Part shown: piece after piece, positions 35,015 to 45,449 of the stretch
How positions within the stretch are numbered: position 1 is the first letter of the stretch
How the letters are laid out: each line of letters opens with the position of its first letter
Source: Pseudolactococcus insecticola
GTDB lineage: Bacteria > Bacillota > Bacilli > Lactobacillales > Streptococcaceae
DNA length: 64,000 bases
Reading direction: 5' to 3'
Assembly (NCBI RefSeq): GCF_011170065.1
Contig: NZ_BLLH01000002.1
Coordinates: forward strand, 62,001 to 126,000
The notes under the pieces: generated by a model
What the model saw: the letters and a program-made list of their open reading frames with translations, nothing else
The model's database searches: none
What the model was told of the DNA's origin: nothing
Program-made: the position numbers and the translations under genes

Positions 35015-35734
35015 TCATGTTCCCCTTTCATGCTGTGGTGCTGATAAAACGGCACCGACTAGTGCGCCTATTACCGTCGCAACAAGGACAGCAACATAGC
35101 TTGACGCAATAATTGCCGTCAGAAGATAGCAGATAATCGAAACAAGACCTACAGCCAAAATAAGCCGCAATTTTTCAGTTTTTCGCATGGCGTCAACCGT
35201 CAGAACCAAAAGACCGATAAACATGGCAACAAGCGCATAGTCGAGCCCAAATTTTTCAGGATCAGGGATAAGCGTGCCAACAGCTGCACCTGCGACCGTC
35301 GCAAAAATCCACGTCAGATAGCTCATCACATTGACCCCTTGCATCCAGGGCACCGTAATCGGCAATTTTTGTGCGTGCGCCATACTCAAAACACCAAAAG
35401 ATTCATCAGTCATTAGCGTACCCATGGCAATGCCAGAGGCAAGCGTCTGATGTGGGAAAATCTGCGTTGCCGTCAGACTTTGCAGAAACATGCGAAAGTT
35501 CACCAAAAAAATGGTCATGGCAATCAATGAAACCGGCGCTTTAACAGCCATCATGGCAACAATGATAAACTGGCCAGAGCCTGCATACAAAAAAATAGAC
35601 AGGCACAACACCTGCCAGACGCTAAATGACTGTGCAGCAGCAACAATGCCAAACGCCGCACCAATACTGATATACCCCAGACTAACGGGAATAGCAGACC
35701 TGACACCATCTGCAAACTTGTACTGTTTTGTCAT
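35015..35734 (-). CDS. azlC: Branched-chain amino acid exporter large subunit AzlC
   Basis: 239-residue AzlC-family permease with seven to eight membrane segments. Family marks are SLGYISIGAAFGIVAAAQ, AGSGQFI, NFRMFLQS and the TDESFGV motif. Strong AGGAGG ribosome site; the promoter has an extended -10 TGCTATAAT about 25 bp before the ATG. Operon azlC-azlD. Confidence 0.92.
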   Translation of the reverse strand: MTKQYKFADGVRSAIPVSLGYISIGAAFGIVAAAQSFSVWQVLCLSIFLYAGSGQFIIVAMMAVKAPVSLIAMTIFLVNFRMFLQSLTATQIFPHQTLASGIAMGTLMTDESFGVLSMAHAQKLPITVPWMQGVNVMSYLTWIFATVAGAAVGTLIPDPEKFGLDYALVAMFIGLLVLTVDAMRKTEKLRLILAVGLVSIICYLLTAIIASSYVAVLVATVIGALVGAVLSAPQHERGT

Positions 35735-35832
35735 AGCTCCTCCTGAAATATCCTGCTATTATTATAGCAAAATTTGCGGGATTTCGGGTGTCATTTTGGA
35801 GATTACAGCCGATCAATACTAGATTTAAAAAT

Positions 35833-35868
35833 AAAAAAACGCCAAACCTGATATAAAGGTTGACGCTT
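35833..35868 (-). terminator. Terminator of rpsD
   Basis: Stem AAGCGTCAACCT with AGGTTTGGCGTT (one mismatch region) and seven T on the minus strand. Confidence 0.85.
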
Positions 35869-35876
35869 CCTTGTGA

Positions 35877-36488
35877 TTACATTTGTTTGTTGTAGTATTC
35901 AACGACAAGGGCTTCGTTGATTTCTGGGTTAATTTCGTCACGTTCTGGAAGACGTGCGAATGTACCTTCAAGCTTGTCAGCATCAAAAGTGATGAATGAT
36001 GGACGGCCAAGTGTTGCTTCTACCGCTTCAAGGATTGCTGGTACTTTGATAGATTTTTCGCGAACTGAAATCACATCACCAACGTTAACGCGGTATGATG
36101 GGATGTCAACACGTGATCCGTTTACCAAGATATGACCGTGGTTGACGAATTGACGTGCTTGACGACGTGTTGTTGCAAGACCGAGACGGTAAACAACATT
36201 GTCAAGACGACGTTCAAGCAAAAGGATAAAGTTGAAACCAAGTGTACCTTCTTTAGCTTTTGTTGCTTGAACAAACAAGTTACGGAATTGACGTTCAGAA
36301 ATACCGTAAGTGAAACGGAGTTTTTGTTTTTCAGCCAATTGCAAACCGTACTCAGAAAGTTTTGAGCGGTTGTTTGGACCGTGTTGACCTGGTACGTAGT
36401 TACGACGTGCGATTTCTTTACCAGTGCCTGTAAGTGATACGCCGAGACGACGTGATTGTTTCCATGATGGACCTGTGTAACGTGACAT
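35877..36488 (-). CDS. rpsD: 30S ribosomal protein S4
   Basis: 203 residues, full length. It binds 16S rRNA early in 30S assembly and represses its own synthesis. Starts [16 protein letters not shown], with the S4 RNA-binding domain from about residue 92 ([20 protein letters not shown]). The ATG at 36488 has the ribosome site GAAGGAG. Monocistronic with a long structured leader. Confidence 0.97.
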   Translation of the reverse strand: MSRYTGPSWKQSRRLGVSLTGTGKEIARRNYVPGQHGPNNRSKLSEYGLQLAEKQKLRFTYGISERQFRNLFVQATKAKEGTLGFNFILLLERRLDNVVYRLGLATTRRQARQFVNHGHILVNGSRVDIPSYRVNVGDVISVREKSIKVPAILEAVEATLGRPSFITFDADKLEGTFARLPERDEINPEINEALVVEYYNKQM

Positions 36489-36691
36489 GTATATGTCTCC
36501 TTCAAAATATGATTTGAAGAAATAACTTGGATGAACTTCAGGTTCGTGCATTTTAGATTCGCCTCACAGCTTTGGTTACTCGAGCTTGATGCCAATTTTG
36601 AAACATCTTATCTAAAATGTTGACGACGCCTTATTTCATGGCTGCATTATTTCAACTTATTAAGTTTATCATGATTTTGCTAGTCTGTCAA
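36489..36691 (-). promoter_or_regulatory. rpsD promoter and structured leader (likely S4 autoregulatory)
   Basis: Minus strand: TTGACA (36691-36686), 17 bp, TAAACT (36668-36663), then a leader of about 165 bases before rpsD. Inside it a perfect 10-bp inverted repeat (CATTTTAGAT at 36619-36610 pairing with 36558-36549) encloses about 50 bases and would form the closing helix of a compact RNA. S4 represses its own mRNA through such leaders in Firmicutes. The -35 overlaps the end of the neighbouring methyltransferase gene. Confidence 0.65.
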
Positions 36692-37423
36692 GGAAAAAAT
36701 CATAATTCCTGCAGCAACTGCAACATTCAGAGATTCTGCGGCACCAGGCATGTTGATATGTGCTAAAATATCTGCTTGTCTAGCCGTCTCATCAGTGATA
36801 CCTGCGCCTTCATTGCCCATAACAAGAGCGAATTTATCAGGTTTTGAAATCGTCCGATAATCAACCGATCTATCAGATAATGTGGTCGCAATGATTGTCA
36901 TATGCTGCGTTTTTAGCCTTGCGTAGAAAGCTTTAGCATCATTTTCCTGAAAAATCGGCAAATGAAAATGCGAGCCCTGCATAGTGCGCAGAACTTTTGG
37001 CGAGTAGCTATCAGCGCTTCCTGCCGTCAGAACGACGCCAGAAAATCCAGCCGCATCAGCCGTTCTGATCATGGTGCCGACGTTTCCGGGATCTTGAACA
37101 TTTTCCAATATCAACAGTTTATCAAGGGTTTCAGGCAGGCTTAGTGGCGCCTTATAAAGGACTTCTGCGACAATGCCTTGCGGCGTATCGGCATCAGAAA
37201 GCTCGCGCATGACGTCGTCAGAAACCACGGTCACTGCAATCGGGCTCGATATAGCCGCGTATTTTTCGGTGACGAAAATCTGGCGAAACTGAGCATTTGC
37301 CTGCTTTGCTTCCTCGTATAAATGCAGGCCCTCAATCAAGTAGGAGTCCTTGCGATATTTTTTTTTATAAAGTTTTTTAGCGTTTTTGATCCGCGTATTA
37401 TCTTTTGAGGCAATAGTTATCAT
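36680..37423 (-). CDS. TrmH/SpoU-family RNA 2'-O-methyltransferase (YsgA-like)
   Basis: 247-residue SPOUT methyltransferase with an N-terminal substrate-binding domain (about 1-90). The knot domain shows LENVQDPGNVGTMIRTADAAG (near residues 105-125), FALVMGNEGAGI and the final INMPGAAESLNVAVAAGI. The target nucleotide (rRNA, or rarely tRNA) is unknown. Divergent from acyP. No ribosome site; an extended -10 promoter ends 6 bp before the ATG. Confidence 0.9.
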   Translation of the reverse strand: MITIASKDNTRIKNAKKLYKKKYRKDSYLIEGLHLYEEAKQANAQFRQIFVTEKYAAISSPIAVTVVSDDVMRELSDADTPQGIVAEVLYKAPLSLPETLDKLLILENVQDPGNVGTMIRTADAAGFSGVVLTAGSADSYSPKVLRTMQGSHFHLPIFQENDAKAFYARLKTQHMTIIATTLSDRSVDYRTISKPDKFALVMGNEGAGITDETARQADILAHINMPGAAESLNVAVAAGIMIFSLTD

Positions 37424-37429
37424 AGCTTT

Positions 37430-37438
37430 ATTTTAGCA
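37430..37438 (-). promoter_or_regulatory. Extended -10 promoter of the YsgA-like gene (leaderless)
   Basis: Minus-strand TGCTAAAAT at 37438-37430, six bases, then ATG at 37423. No Shine-Dalgarno sequence. Confidence 0.65.
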
Positions 37439-37529
37439 TAATAATCTGCGACAATCAGAAATTTTGGTATAATTTAAGCAAGGAACGTCTACTAAATCTG
37501 ACTCAGAACGAAAAAGAACGGGAGAAAAC

Positions 37530-37805
37530 ATGAAAAAAGTAACTATGATTGCAAGTGGTAAGGTTCAGGGCGTTGGCTTTCGCTATGCGACTTTTCAGCT
37601 GGCAAATAAACTAGGCATCAAGGGCACGGTCAAAAATGAACTTGATGGCACAGTCAGCATTCAGGCACAGTCTGACGAGACGCTTACCATGCAAACTTTC
37701 ATCAAACAAATCCGTCAGTCACCGACACGATTTGGCCGTGTTGACTATCTGGATGTGACCCTTGCAAACTTTTCTGACTTCGACGACTTTTCCATGCTAA
37801 ACTAA
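37530..37805 (+). CDS. acyP: Acylphosphatase
   Basis: 91-residue cytosolic enzyme hydrolysing acyl phosphates. The signature GKVQGVGFRYATFQ (residues 10-23) contains the phosphate-binding loop and the catalytic Arg, and VKNELDGTVSIQAQ holds the catalytic Asn. Ribosome site GGGAG at 6-7 bp. Transcribed towards metF, whose gene is convergent with only 15 bp between them. Confidence 0.93.
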   Translation: MKKVTMIASGKVQGVGFRYATFQLANKLGIKGTVKNELDGTVSIQAQSDETLTMQTFIKQIRQSPTRFGRVDYLDVTLANFSDFDDFSMLN

Positions 37806-37820
37806 TCTGAAAATGCCAGC

Positions 37821-38690
37821 TCACAGATATTTATCCATCATTTGGTTGGCGACAAAAGGCTTGTTCATAGTATAGATATGTACCCCGTCAACGCCACGCG
37901 ACAGCAAATCATCAATCTGCTCAAATGCGTAATCCATGCCTGCTTTACGCAGATCATCGGGCGATTCTTTGTATTTATTGATAATCTTAATCAAGCGAGT
38001 TGGCAGACTGGCACCAAAGAAAATCATCCGCTCAGCCTGTGATTTTTGCAGCACTGGCATGATACCTGCGGCAATCGGTGCTTTGATGCCTGAGTTTTTA
38101 ACATAATCATTGAGCCTCAAAAATTTGTCATTGTCAAAGAAAAGTTGGCTCACAAAAAAGTTAGCACCCGCGTCATACTTACGTTTGACGTGCTCAATAT
38201 TTTCAACTTCCAGAGGGCTATCCACGTGTCCTTCAGGATAAATGGCTGCCGCGACATCAAAATCGCCGGCTTTTTTGATGTCCGAAATCAGCTCATAGGC
38301 ATAATGATAGGCATCAGGAAAATCCTCACGATGCGCACCAACAGGCACGTCTCCACGAAGCGCAAGAATATTTTCGACATTTTTCGACTTGATTTCTTGT
38401 AAAATTTCCGTGATCTGCTCAGGATTATTATTGATAGACGTCAAATGATGCATGGTTTCGATGGCATACTCTTTTTTGATCTTTTCAGCAATCTCAAGCG
38501 TTTTATTTTCACGACCGTAGCTGCCCATGGCACCATAAGTCACACTGATAAAATCCGGCTTTCGTGTCAGTCCAGCAACGGTATTATAGATGGTTTCGAT
38601 GCCTGCATCCGTTTTCGGTGGGAAGATCTCGAGTGAGACAACTGATTTATTGGCCTTGTTTTTTTCTTTATAAATGTCCGTAATTTTCAT
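37821..38690 (-). CDS. metF: Methylenetetrahydrofolate reductase
   Basis: 289-residue FAD-dependent TIM-barrel enzyme reducing 5,10-methylene-THF to 5-methyl-THF for methionine synthesis. The family marks are SLEIFPPKTDAG (residues 20-31), SVTYGAMGS, ALRGDVP near 120, and the conserved ANFFVSQLFFD segment. No ribosome site; an extended -10 promoter lies 6 bp before the ATG, so the mRNA is predicted leaderless. The following gene upstream on the same strand is pabBC, also folate-related. Confidence 0.93.
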   Translation of the reverse strand: MKITDIYKEKNKANKSVVSLEIFPPKTDAGIETIYNTVAGLTRKPDFISVTYGAMGSYGRENKTLEIAEKIKKEYAIETMHHLTSINNNPEQITEILQEIKSKNVENILALRGDVPVGAHREDFPDAYHYAYELISDIKKAGDFDVAAAIYPEGHVDSPLEVENIEHVKRKYDAGANFFVSQLFFDNDKFLRLNDYVKNSGIKAPIAAGIMPVLQKSQAERMIFFGASLPTRLIKIINKYKESPDDLRKAGMDYAFEQIDDLLSRGVDGVHIYTMNKPFVANQMMDKYL

Positions 38691-38696
38691 AAGTCT

Positions 38697-38705
38697 ATTT
38701 TACCA
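38697..38705 (-). promoter_or_regulatory. Extended -10 promoter of metF (leaderless)
   Basis: Minus-strand TGGTAAAAT at 38705-38697, six bases, then ATG at 38690. Confidence 0.65.
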
Positions 38706-38770
38706 GATTTTCTTAGGCTTGAGCCCTTGTTAATTTCATAACTTCGTTATAGCTTTTAACTATATCAAAT

Positions 38771-40411
38771 TTACTGTAACAAAATGACTTCCTGTAATCC
38801 CTGAATGCTGTTACAACAGTATATTTTATCAGCCTTTAGCAAATCCTCGCGATATAAAATCCGCTCGGTGATTTTGCCAGATGCAAGTAATTTTTCACGA
38901 TAGAGTCCTTGTAATAAACCACTTGTAACCGGTGGTGTGACAAGTTCTCCAGCTAAATCAAGCACAATATTTGCCCGTGACATCTCAGTCAATTCACCTT
39001 TTTCATTGAAAAAAAGCTCATCCTGACCAGCCTTAAAGTATGGGCGCTTACTTGTTTTATGATAGAGAAAGTCCGCCTGACTGTCGACAATATGCTCTGA
39101 AATCGTGACAGTTGAAAATGATTTTGCCGCACGATAAGTCAGCTCAAAAGTCCCGTCATGATTCAGTGCCAGCCGCATAATTTCAGAGCTTTTCTCTGGT
39201 TTTGTAATAGCTGCCTCAACTCGTTCAGGATGATAGGCAAAACCATAGTACTCAGCTGATTTTTTCAAACGTGCCAGATGCTCATTTTTCATCAAGGCTT
39301 TGCCATTTTCTAGTTTGAACGTTTCGATAATCTGCAAGTCATTTTCTAAAAAAGCCGTTTTATTTTGCGTTTCCAGCCATTCATCTTTGACCTCAGAATC
39401 CCAAACAATCGCACCACCAACTCGATATTTGAAACTTTTTTGTCCCTTTTTCCGCTGCAAAATGCGTATTGGCACACTAAAAATCGTCTGCTCGGGGCTT
39501 AGAAACCCTATCGCACCACAGTAAATATCGCGACTCCCACGTTCTAGTTTATCAATGATTGCCATGGTTGAAAGCTTTGGTGCACCTGTCACAGAGCCAT
39601 TGGGAAAGAGCGCCTGACAGATGTCAAATAGACTAGTATTCTCTTTTAGATCAGCTTCTATTTGTGAGGTCATCTGATGCACCGTCGGATGTGTTTCAAC
39701 ATCAAAAAGCTTTGTAACTTTAACCGTGCCAGTTTCAGCGATTCTACCTAGATCATTTCGCATGAGATCAACGATCATGACATTTTCCGCTCGATTTTTC
39801 TCGTCTGTTTTCAGAAAATCAATCAACTGCGCATCTTCTTCAAGAGATTTGCCACGCTTAACTGTCCCCTTCATTGGCCGTGTCGTGATGTGCCGATCTG
39901 AAATCTCAAAAAATAACTCAGGCGAAAAAGACAGCATAGTCTCGTAGCCGTTCTGGATAAACGCCGTATAAGACGTTTTCTGACGCATCAGCAACTGTTC
40001 GTAAAGCGCCAGCTCATCGCCCTCCTCATAATCAACCGCATAGTCATAGCTATAGTTGACCTCATAGGTATTACCCCCGCGCTGCTCGGCCTTGATAGCA
40101 TCAAAAGCCGACGAATAGTCTGAAAAAGTCAGCTGAGCCCGTGGTTGCAAGTCAATAGTTAAAGGATTGCTGTGAGGATTGCGAGCATAAGGTCGGTAGC
40201 TTTCAAACACCTGAAAATAGAGCAAGGGCAGCTTTGACACAAACTCTTCACCCTGAAAAACGTGCCGTGCCTCATAGCGCATGTAGCCAAGCAAATAATG
40301 CGTTTTCTGCCAAGTTGCCATTTCAGCCAGAGCCGAAATCACACCAGTGCTGTCAAAAGCAATCAAAGTCGCAACAGGTTGCTCAAACTGCATCTCATCA
40401 TATATCATCAT
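38771..40411 (-). CDS. pabB: Aminodeoxychorismate synthase I fused to aminodeoxychorismate lyase (PabBC)
   Basis: 546-residue fusion giving p-aminobenzoate for folate. The PabB part (about 1-340) has DLMRNDLGR, the FPNGSVTGAPK segment with the catalytic lysine, and GAIGFLSPE. The PabC part (about 350-546, class IV PLP fold) has HLARLKKSAEYYGF, the PLP lysine in FLYHKTSKR, and LTEMSRANIVLD. No separate pabA is seen here; glutamine amidotransferase must come from elsewhere. The ATG at 40411 is preferred over an upstream frame that runs through the promoter. No good ribosome site. Confidence 0.92.
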   Translation of the reverse strand: MMIYDEMQFEQPVATLIAFDSTGVISALAEMATWQKTHYLLGYMRYEARHVFQGEEFVSKLPLLYFQVFESYRPYARNPHSNPLTIDLQPRAQLTFSDYSSAFDAIKAEQRGGNTYEVNYSYDYAVDYEEGDELALYEQLLMRQKTSYTAFIQNGYETMLSFSPELFFEISDRHITTRPMKGTVKRGKSLEEDAQLIDFLKTDEKNRAENVMIVDLMRNDLGRIAETGTVKVTKLFDVETHPTVHQMTSQIEADLKENTSLFDICQALFPNGSVTGAPKLSTMAIIDKLERGSRDIYCGAIGFLSPEQTIFSVPIRILQRKKGQKSFKYRVGGAIVWDSEVKDEWLETQNKTAFLENDLQIIETFKLENGKALMKNEHLARLKKSAEYYGFAYHPERVEAAITKPEKSSEIMRLALNHDGTFELTYRAAKSFSTVTISEHIVDSQADFLYHKTSKRPYFKAGQDELFFNEKGELTEMSRANIVLDLAGELVTPPVTSGLLQGLYREKLLASGKITERILYREDLLKADKIYCCNSIQGLQEVILLQ

Positions 40412-40420
40412 AATAGCTCT

Positions 40421-40429
40421 ATTATACCA
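40421..40429 (-). promoter_or_regulatory. Extended -10 promoter of pabBC (near-leaderless)
   Basis: Minus-strand TGGTATAAT at 40429-40421, nine bases, then ATG ATG at 40411. The layout and sequence are almost the same as upstream of trmL. Confidence 0.65.
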
Positions 40430-40488
40430 AAATAACAGGCCTTTTCTGACACGAAAAAACGCCAAGTCAGCGTTTTCCATCTCATTAT

Positions 40489-42825
40489 TTACCGCAAGGT
40501 CGCAATCGTTGCACCGCTACCACCGGCGTTTTGTGGCGCGTATTCATAGGATTTAACGTGCCGTGAGCGTTGCAGATAATCACGGACCATTTCACGAATA
40601 ACGCCTGTCCCGATGCCATGGACAATGGTAATCTGATGCAGATTGGCTAGCAAAGCTTGGTCTATATAGTCATCAAGCATTTTTTTAGCTTCTTCATAAC
40701 GCGTGCCACGCAAATCAAGCTGCGCACGAATACCTGTCGAAACCGTCTTTTTCACGGCTTTTGTTTTTGTTTTTTTCGTTTCTTCTTCGGGTTCAATCGG
40801 CTCAAATTCATCTTCTGATAGTTTGGTTGAAATCAAGCCCATTTGCACCTCCCAGCGACCGTCCTTGGCTAGTCTGATCAGGTTCCCTCGCTGATTGTAA
40901 GACAGTACGAGCACTTCTGCACCCGGTTTGAGACCACGTTTTGCCTTGGCTTTTTTCAGTACTTTATTTTGAGATAAGTCAACAAGGTTTGGCGCAAGCT
41001 CACCCAACTGATGCTTGGCATCAATGATTTCATGTGGTTTTAACAAAGATTTATCTTTGAGATTTTTAAGAATGCTATCTGCCTCGTCAACTGCGACCTT
41101 GACAATATCTTGTGCTTCAATTCTTGCTTTATTGAGCTCTTTTTCACGGTCGCGGGTAAATGTTTCGAGGGACTTTGAAAGTTCTTTATAGAGTAGATAG
41201 TTGTCTTTTTCGAGTGTTCTGATCTTATTAACAGACGCTGTCATGTCACGATTTTTGGCTTCAAGCGAGGCAATCATGACGTTGACATCATGCTCATCTT
41301 CTGTCAGAAAGCCTGACGCTTCCTCCAAGATCTGAGCTTGCAAGCCCAAACGTCGTGAAATCTCGAGTGCACTTGAGCGTCCTGGCACACCTTGAACCAA
41401 CTGATAAGTCGGTCTAAAATGCGCCAAATCAAAAGCCATAGAAGCATTTTCAACACGCTCAGACTCTACACCATAAGCCTTGAGCTCAGGATAGTGGGTC
41501 GTGGCCATCGTTTTCGCCTGTTTTGACTTGAGATAATCAAGGATTGAAATCGCAAGCGCAGCACCTTCTTTGGGATCTGTCCCCGCGCCAAGTTCGTCAA
41601 AAAGCACGAGGCTGTGCGTGTCAACAGCATCCAAAATCTTGACGATATTCGTCATGTGACTAGAAAATGTCGACAGACTCTGCTCAATCGACTGCTCATC
41701 ACCAATATCTGCAAAAATCTCGTTAAAAATGCCGACTTGGCTGCCGATTTCAGCCAAGATTGGCAGACCAGACTGCGCCATAAGCTGAGCTAGTCCTAGC
41801 GTTTTTAGTGTAATCGTCTTACCACCCGTATTTGGCCCGGTGATGACAATGGTGTCTAGATTCTGATCAAAAATCAGATCATTTGCAACGACCTTTTTGG
41901 GATCTATTAGCGGATGACGTGCGGCGTAAAGTTTGATTGCCTTGTGCTCAGAAATGCTTGGCACACTTGACTTTGTCGCTAACTGATAGCGATATTTGGC
42001 ATTGATCAGATCAATCTGACCAATCAGCCAAGTGTTCTGACGAATATCTGGCACGTGTGGCTTGATGCGCTCCGCAAGCTCACGCAAAATCCGTGCCACT
42101 TCATTTTTTTCTTCGATTCTTTTTTGCGCAACGTCATTATTGAGCGCAACTACGCGATTTGGCTCGATATAAAAGGTTTGACCTGATGCACTCATATCAT
42201 GCACGACGCCTGGAATCTTATTTTTGCTGTCACTTCTAACGGCAAGTACTGGTCTACCTTGGCGCATGGTGATAATGCTCTCAGTCAAGCTAGACTGGGA
42301 TTTGGACAGGATTTCTGACAAGATTTTTCTGACATCTGCATCACTTTTTTTGATGGACTCTCGTAAGCTAAAAAGCTTGTCAGACGCCGTATCAACAAGC
42401 GCTCCCGCTGAGTCAATGACCTGGAGAAGCCCCAAAAGATAGGCCACATCGACAAATTTATCCAAAGTCTGCGCCAAAACCGGAAAACTGACGTTGACCG
42501 CCTGCTCAAAAAAGCGTCGTGTTTCATTTGCCAGACGCAGTACTTTTTTGATTTTGGCAAATTCTTGACTGGCAAGACTTGCGTCGAGCTCAATGCGACG
42601 AAGAATTTCCGTCAGATCTGCTGTATTTGACAGTGGCACAGCACCATTTTCTTGGACAACTAGGGCGAACTCTGAGAGTTCATCAAACCATCGTTGTATG
42701 CGGACTTTGTCCGTGATTGGTGTAAGATTTTCAAGTTCATCAGAACCTTGAGACGTACTCAACTCTTGTGAGACTTGCGATTTGACCTTGTCAAATTCGA
42801 GTATTTCCAGTATTTTTTTATTCAT
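40489..42825 (-). CDS. mutS2: Endonuclease MutS2
   Basis: 778-residue MutS-like ATPase with a C-terminal Smr nuclease. In Firmicutes it acts on branched DNA and rescues collided ribosomes. The core has Walker A TGPNTGGKTITLKTLG near 330 and the LFDELGAGTDP Walker B. A long coiled coil (about 510-620) is rich in Lys and Glu. The Smr domain from about 700 starts with LDLRG and includes the IVHGIGTGVIRE nuclease motif. It follows cvpA by 10 bp; this cvpA-mutS2 order is widely conserved. Confidence 0.96.
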   Translation of the reverse strand: MNKKILEILEFDKVKSQVSQELSTSQGSDELENLTPITDKVRIQRWFDELSEFALVVQENGAVPLSNTADLTEILRRIELDASLASQEFAKIKKVLRLANETRRFFEQAVNVSFPVLAQTLDKFVDVAYLLGLLQVIDSAGALVDTASDKLFSLRESIKKSDADVRKILSEILSKSQSSLTESIITMRQGRPVLAVRSDSKNKIPGVVHDMSASGQTFYIEPNRVVALNNDVAQKRIEEKNEVARILRELAERIKPHVPDIRQNTWLIGQIDLINAKYRYQLATKSSVPSISEHKAIKLYAARHPLIDPKKVVANDLIFDQNLDTIVITGPNTGGKTITLKTLGLAQLMAQSGLPILAEIGSQVGIFNEIFADIGDEQSIEQSLSTFSSHMTNIVKILDAVDTHSLVLFDELGAGTDPKEGAALAISILDYLKSKQAKTMATTHYPELKAYGVESERVENASMAFDLAHFRPTYQLVQGVPGRSSALEISRRLGLQAQILEEASGFLTEDEHDVNVMIASLEAKNRDMTASVNKIRTLEKDNYLLYKELSKSLETFTRDREKELNKARIEAQDIVKVAVDEADSILKNLKDKSLLKPHEIIDAKHQLGELAPNLVDLSQNKVLKKAKAKRGLKPGAEVLVLSYNQRGNLIRLAKDGRWEVQMGLISTKLSEDEFEPIEPEEETKKTKTKAVKKTVSTGIRAQLDLRGTRYEEAKKMLDDYIDQALLANLHQITIVHGIGTGVIREMVRDYLQRSRHVKSYEYAPQNAGGSGATIATLR

Positions 42826-42835
42826 TTTTATATCG

Positions 42836-43396
42836 TTAAACTGTTATCTGCGTGATTTTAGAGATGAAGATATCCTTCAACCAGCCTGAGAAAATGGGGG
42901 TTTGTCCTATCATAAAGCGGACGAGTCCGCTTGCATATAAATGGTCCTGCACCGTGATCACAGGGATGGTAGACAACGTCATCATGACGAGCGACACACC
43001 AAAATAGACCGAGCAAACTGACAAAAAACCTGCGATAATATTGCCTTTCTTGTCAAGGATAATCATGCTGTCAAGTGTGGTCAAAAAGATGCCAATCACG
43101 CGCACAATAGCGTAAGTCAGGGCATAAATCATCAAAAAAGCAAGCGCCGCATAAAAGACGTGATCAATCTCAAAAAGTAATTTAGCCGGATAAAAAGCAA
43201 GCTTACTATCAGGCGTTGCTGAGGAAAATGGCACCCAGAGCGTTATTTTTTTGCCGAGCGCTTGGTAGCCGGCACTTGCAATCATAATGGCAACAATCGA
43301 GCCTACCGTGTAAAATCCTTGCAGGGCAAGGCCTCGCGAGTAGCCAATCAAAAAAGCCCAGACTAATAAAGCGAGAATTAAAATCGTGATAATCAT
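42836..43396 (-). CDS. cvpA: CvpA family membrane protein
   Basis: 186 residues with four hydrophobic segments, starting MIITILILALLVWAFLIGYSRGLALQ as the CvpA family does (quoted in part: GYSRGL). Role: known for colicin V export and cell envelope functions in other bacteria; exact role unclear. First gene before mutS2. An extended -10 promoter lies 6 bp before the ATG and no ribosome site is seen. Confidence 0.88.
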   Translation of the reverse strand: MIITILILALLVWAFLIGYSRGLALQGFYTVGSIVAIMIASAGYQALGKKITLWVPFSSATPDSKLAFYPAKLLFEIDHVFYAALAFLMIYALTYAIVRVIGIFLTTLDSMIILDKKGNIIAGFLSVCSVYFGVSLVMMTLSTIPVITVQDHLYASGLVRFMIGQTPIFSGWLKDIFISKITQITV

Positions 43397-43402
43397 AGGA
43401 AT

Positions 43403-43411
43403 ATTATACCA
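43403..43411 (-). promoter_or_regulatory. Extended -10 promoter of cvpA (leaderless)
   Basis: Minus-strand TGGTATAAT at 43411-43403, six bases, then ATG at 43396. Confidence 0.65.
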
Positions 43412-43495
43412 TAAAAGCTTATTTCTTGCCGAATCATGGCAATTTTAGTCTTATTTTTAAGGATATAGCGGGAACATAGCTTGCTGGTTCTAGAA

Positions 43496-43526
43496 AATAA
43501 AAATACCCACACATTTAAAGTGTAGG
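43496..43526 (-). terminator. Terminator after the 43-residue gene
   Basis: Stem CCTACAC...GTGTGGG (one G-U pair) followed by TATTTTTATTTT on the minus strand. Confidence 0.65.
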
Positions 43527-43539
43527 ATGTTTTAAAAGG

Positions 43540-43671
43540 CTAACTCACACGTTCCTTGTTTACAAGAACGATAAGCTTTTCAATCTCACGTTGCAGCAAA
43601 ATCTTATCTGTTTTTGTCATCTTAACTCCCATATCAAGCGGAATTGATTCTCGTACTTGTGTCATTGCCAT
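43540..43671 (-). CDS. Small protein of unknown function (43 residues)
   Basis: A short gene beginning MAMTQVRESIPLD and rich in charged residues (KTDKILLQREIEKL), probably one amphipathic helix at the C-terminal half. The AAGGAG ribosome site at 7 bp and a terminator downstream argue for a real gene. A terminator separates it from the dextran glucosidase gene, so it is probably transcribed alone, although no clear promoter was found. I do not recognise the family. Confidence 0.6.
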   Translation of the reverse strand: MAMTQVRESIPLDMGVKMTKTDKILLQREIEKLIVLVNKERVS

Positions 43672-43769
43672 AGTTCTCTCCTTAGCTATCAAATCCAATC
43701 TTGATTTGTTTCTATTTCCATGGTACAACAATCATCACAGCTCTGACAAAAACGTCCCAGTTTTGATAC

Positions 43770-43798
43770 AAAAAAACTGGTCTGACAAACGACCAGTT
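43770..43798 (-). terminator. Terminator of the GH13 dextran glucosidase gene
   Basis: Stem AACTGGTC with GACCAGTT around an 8-base loop, then seven T on the minus strand. Confidence 0.85.
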
Positions 43799-43817
43799 GT
43801 TCTGATATATGTCATTG

Positions 43818-45428
<1,611 letters not shown>

Positions 45429-45449
45429 TTAGCTACTCCTTTTAGTCTG

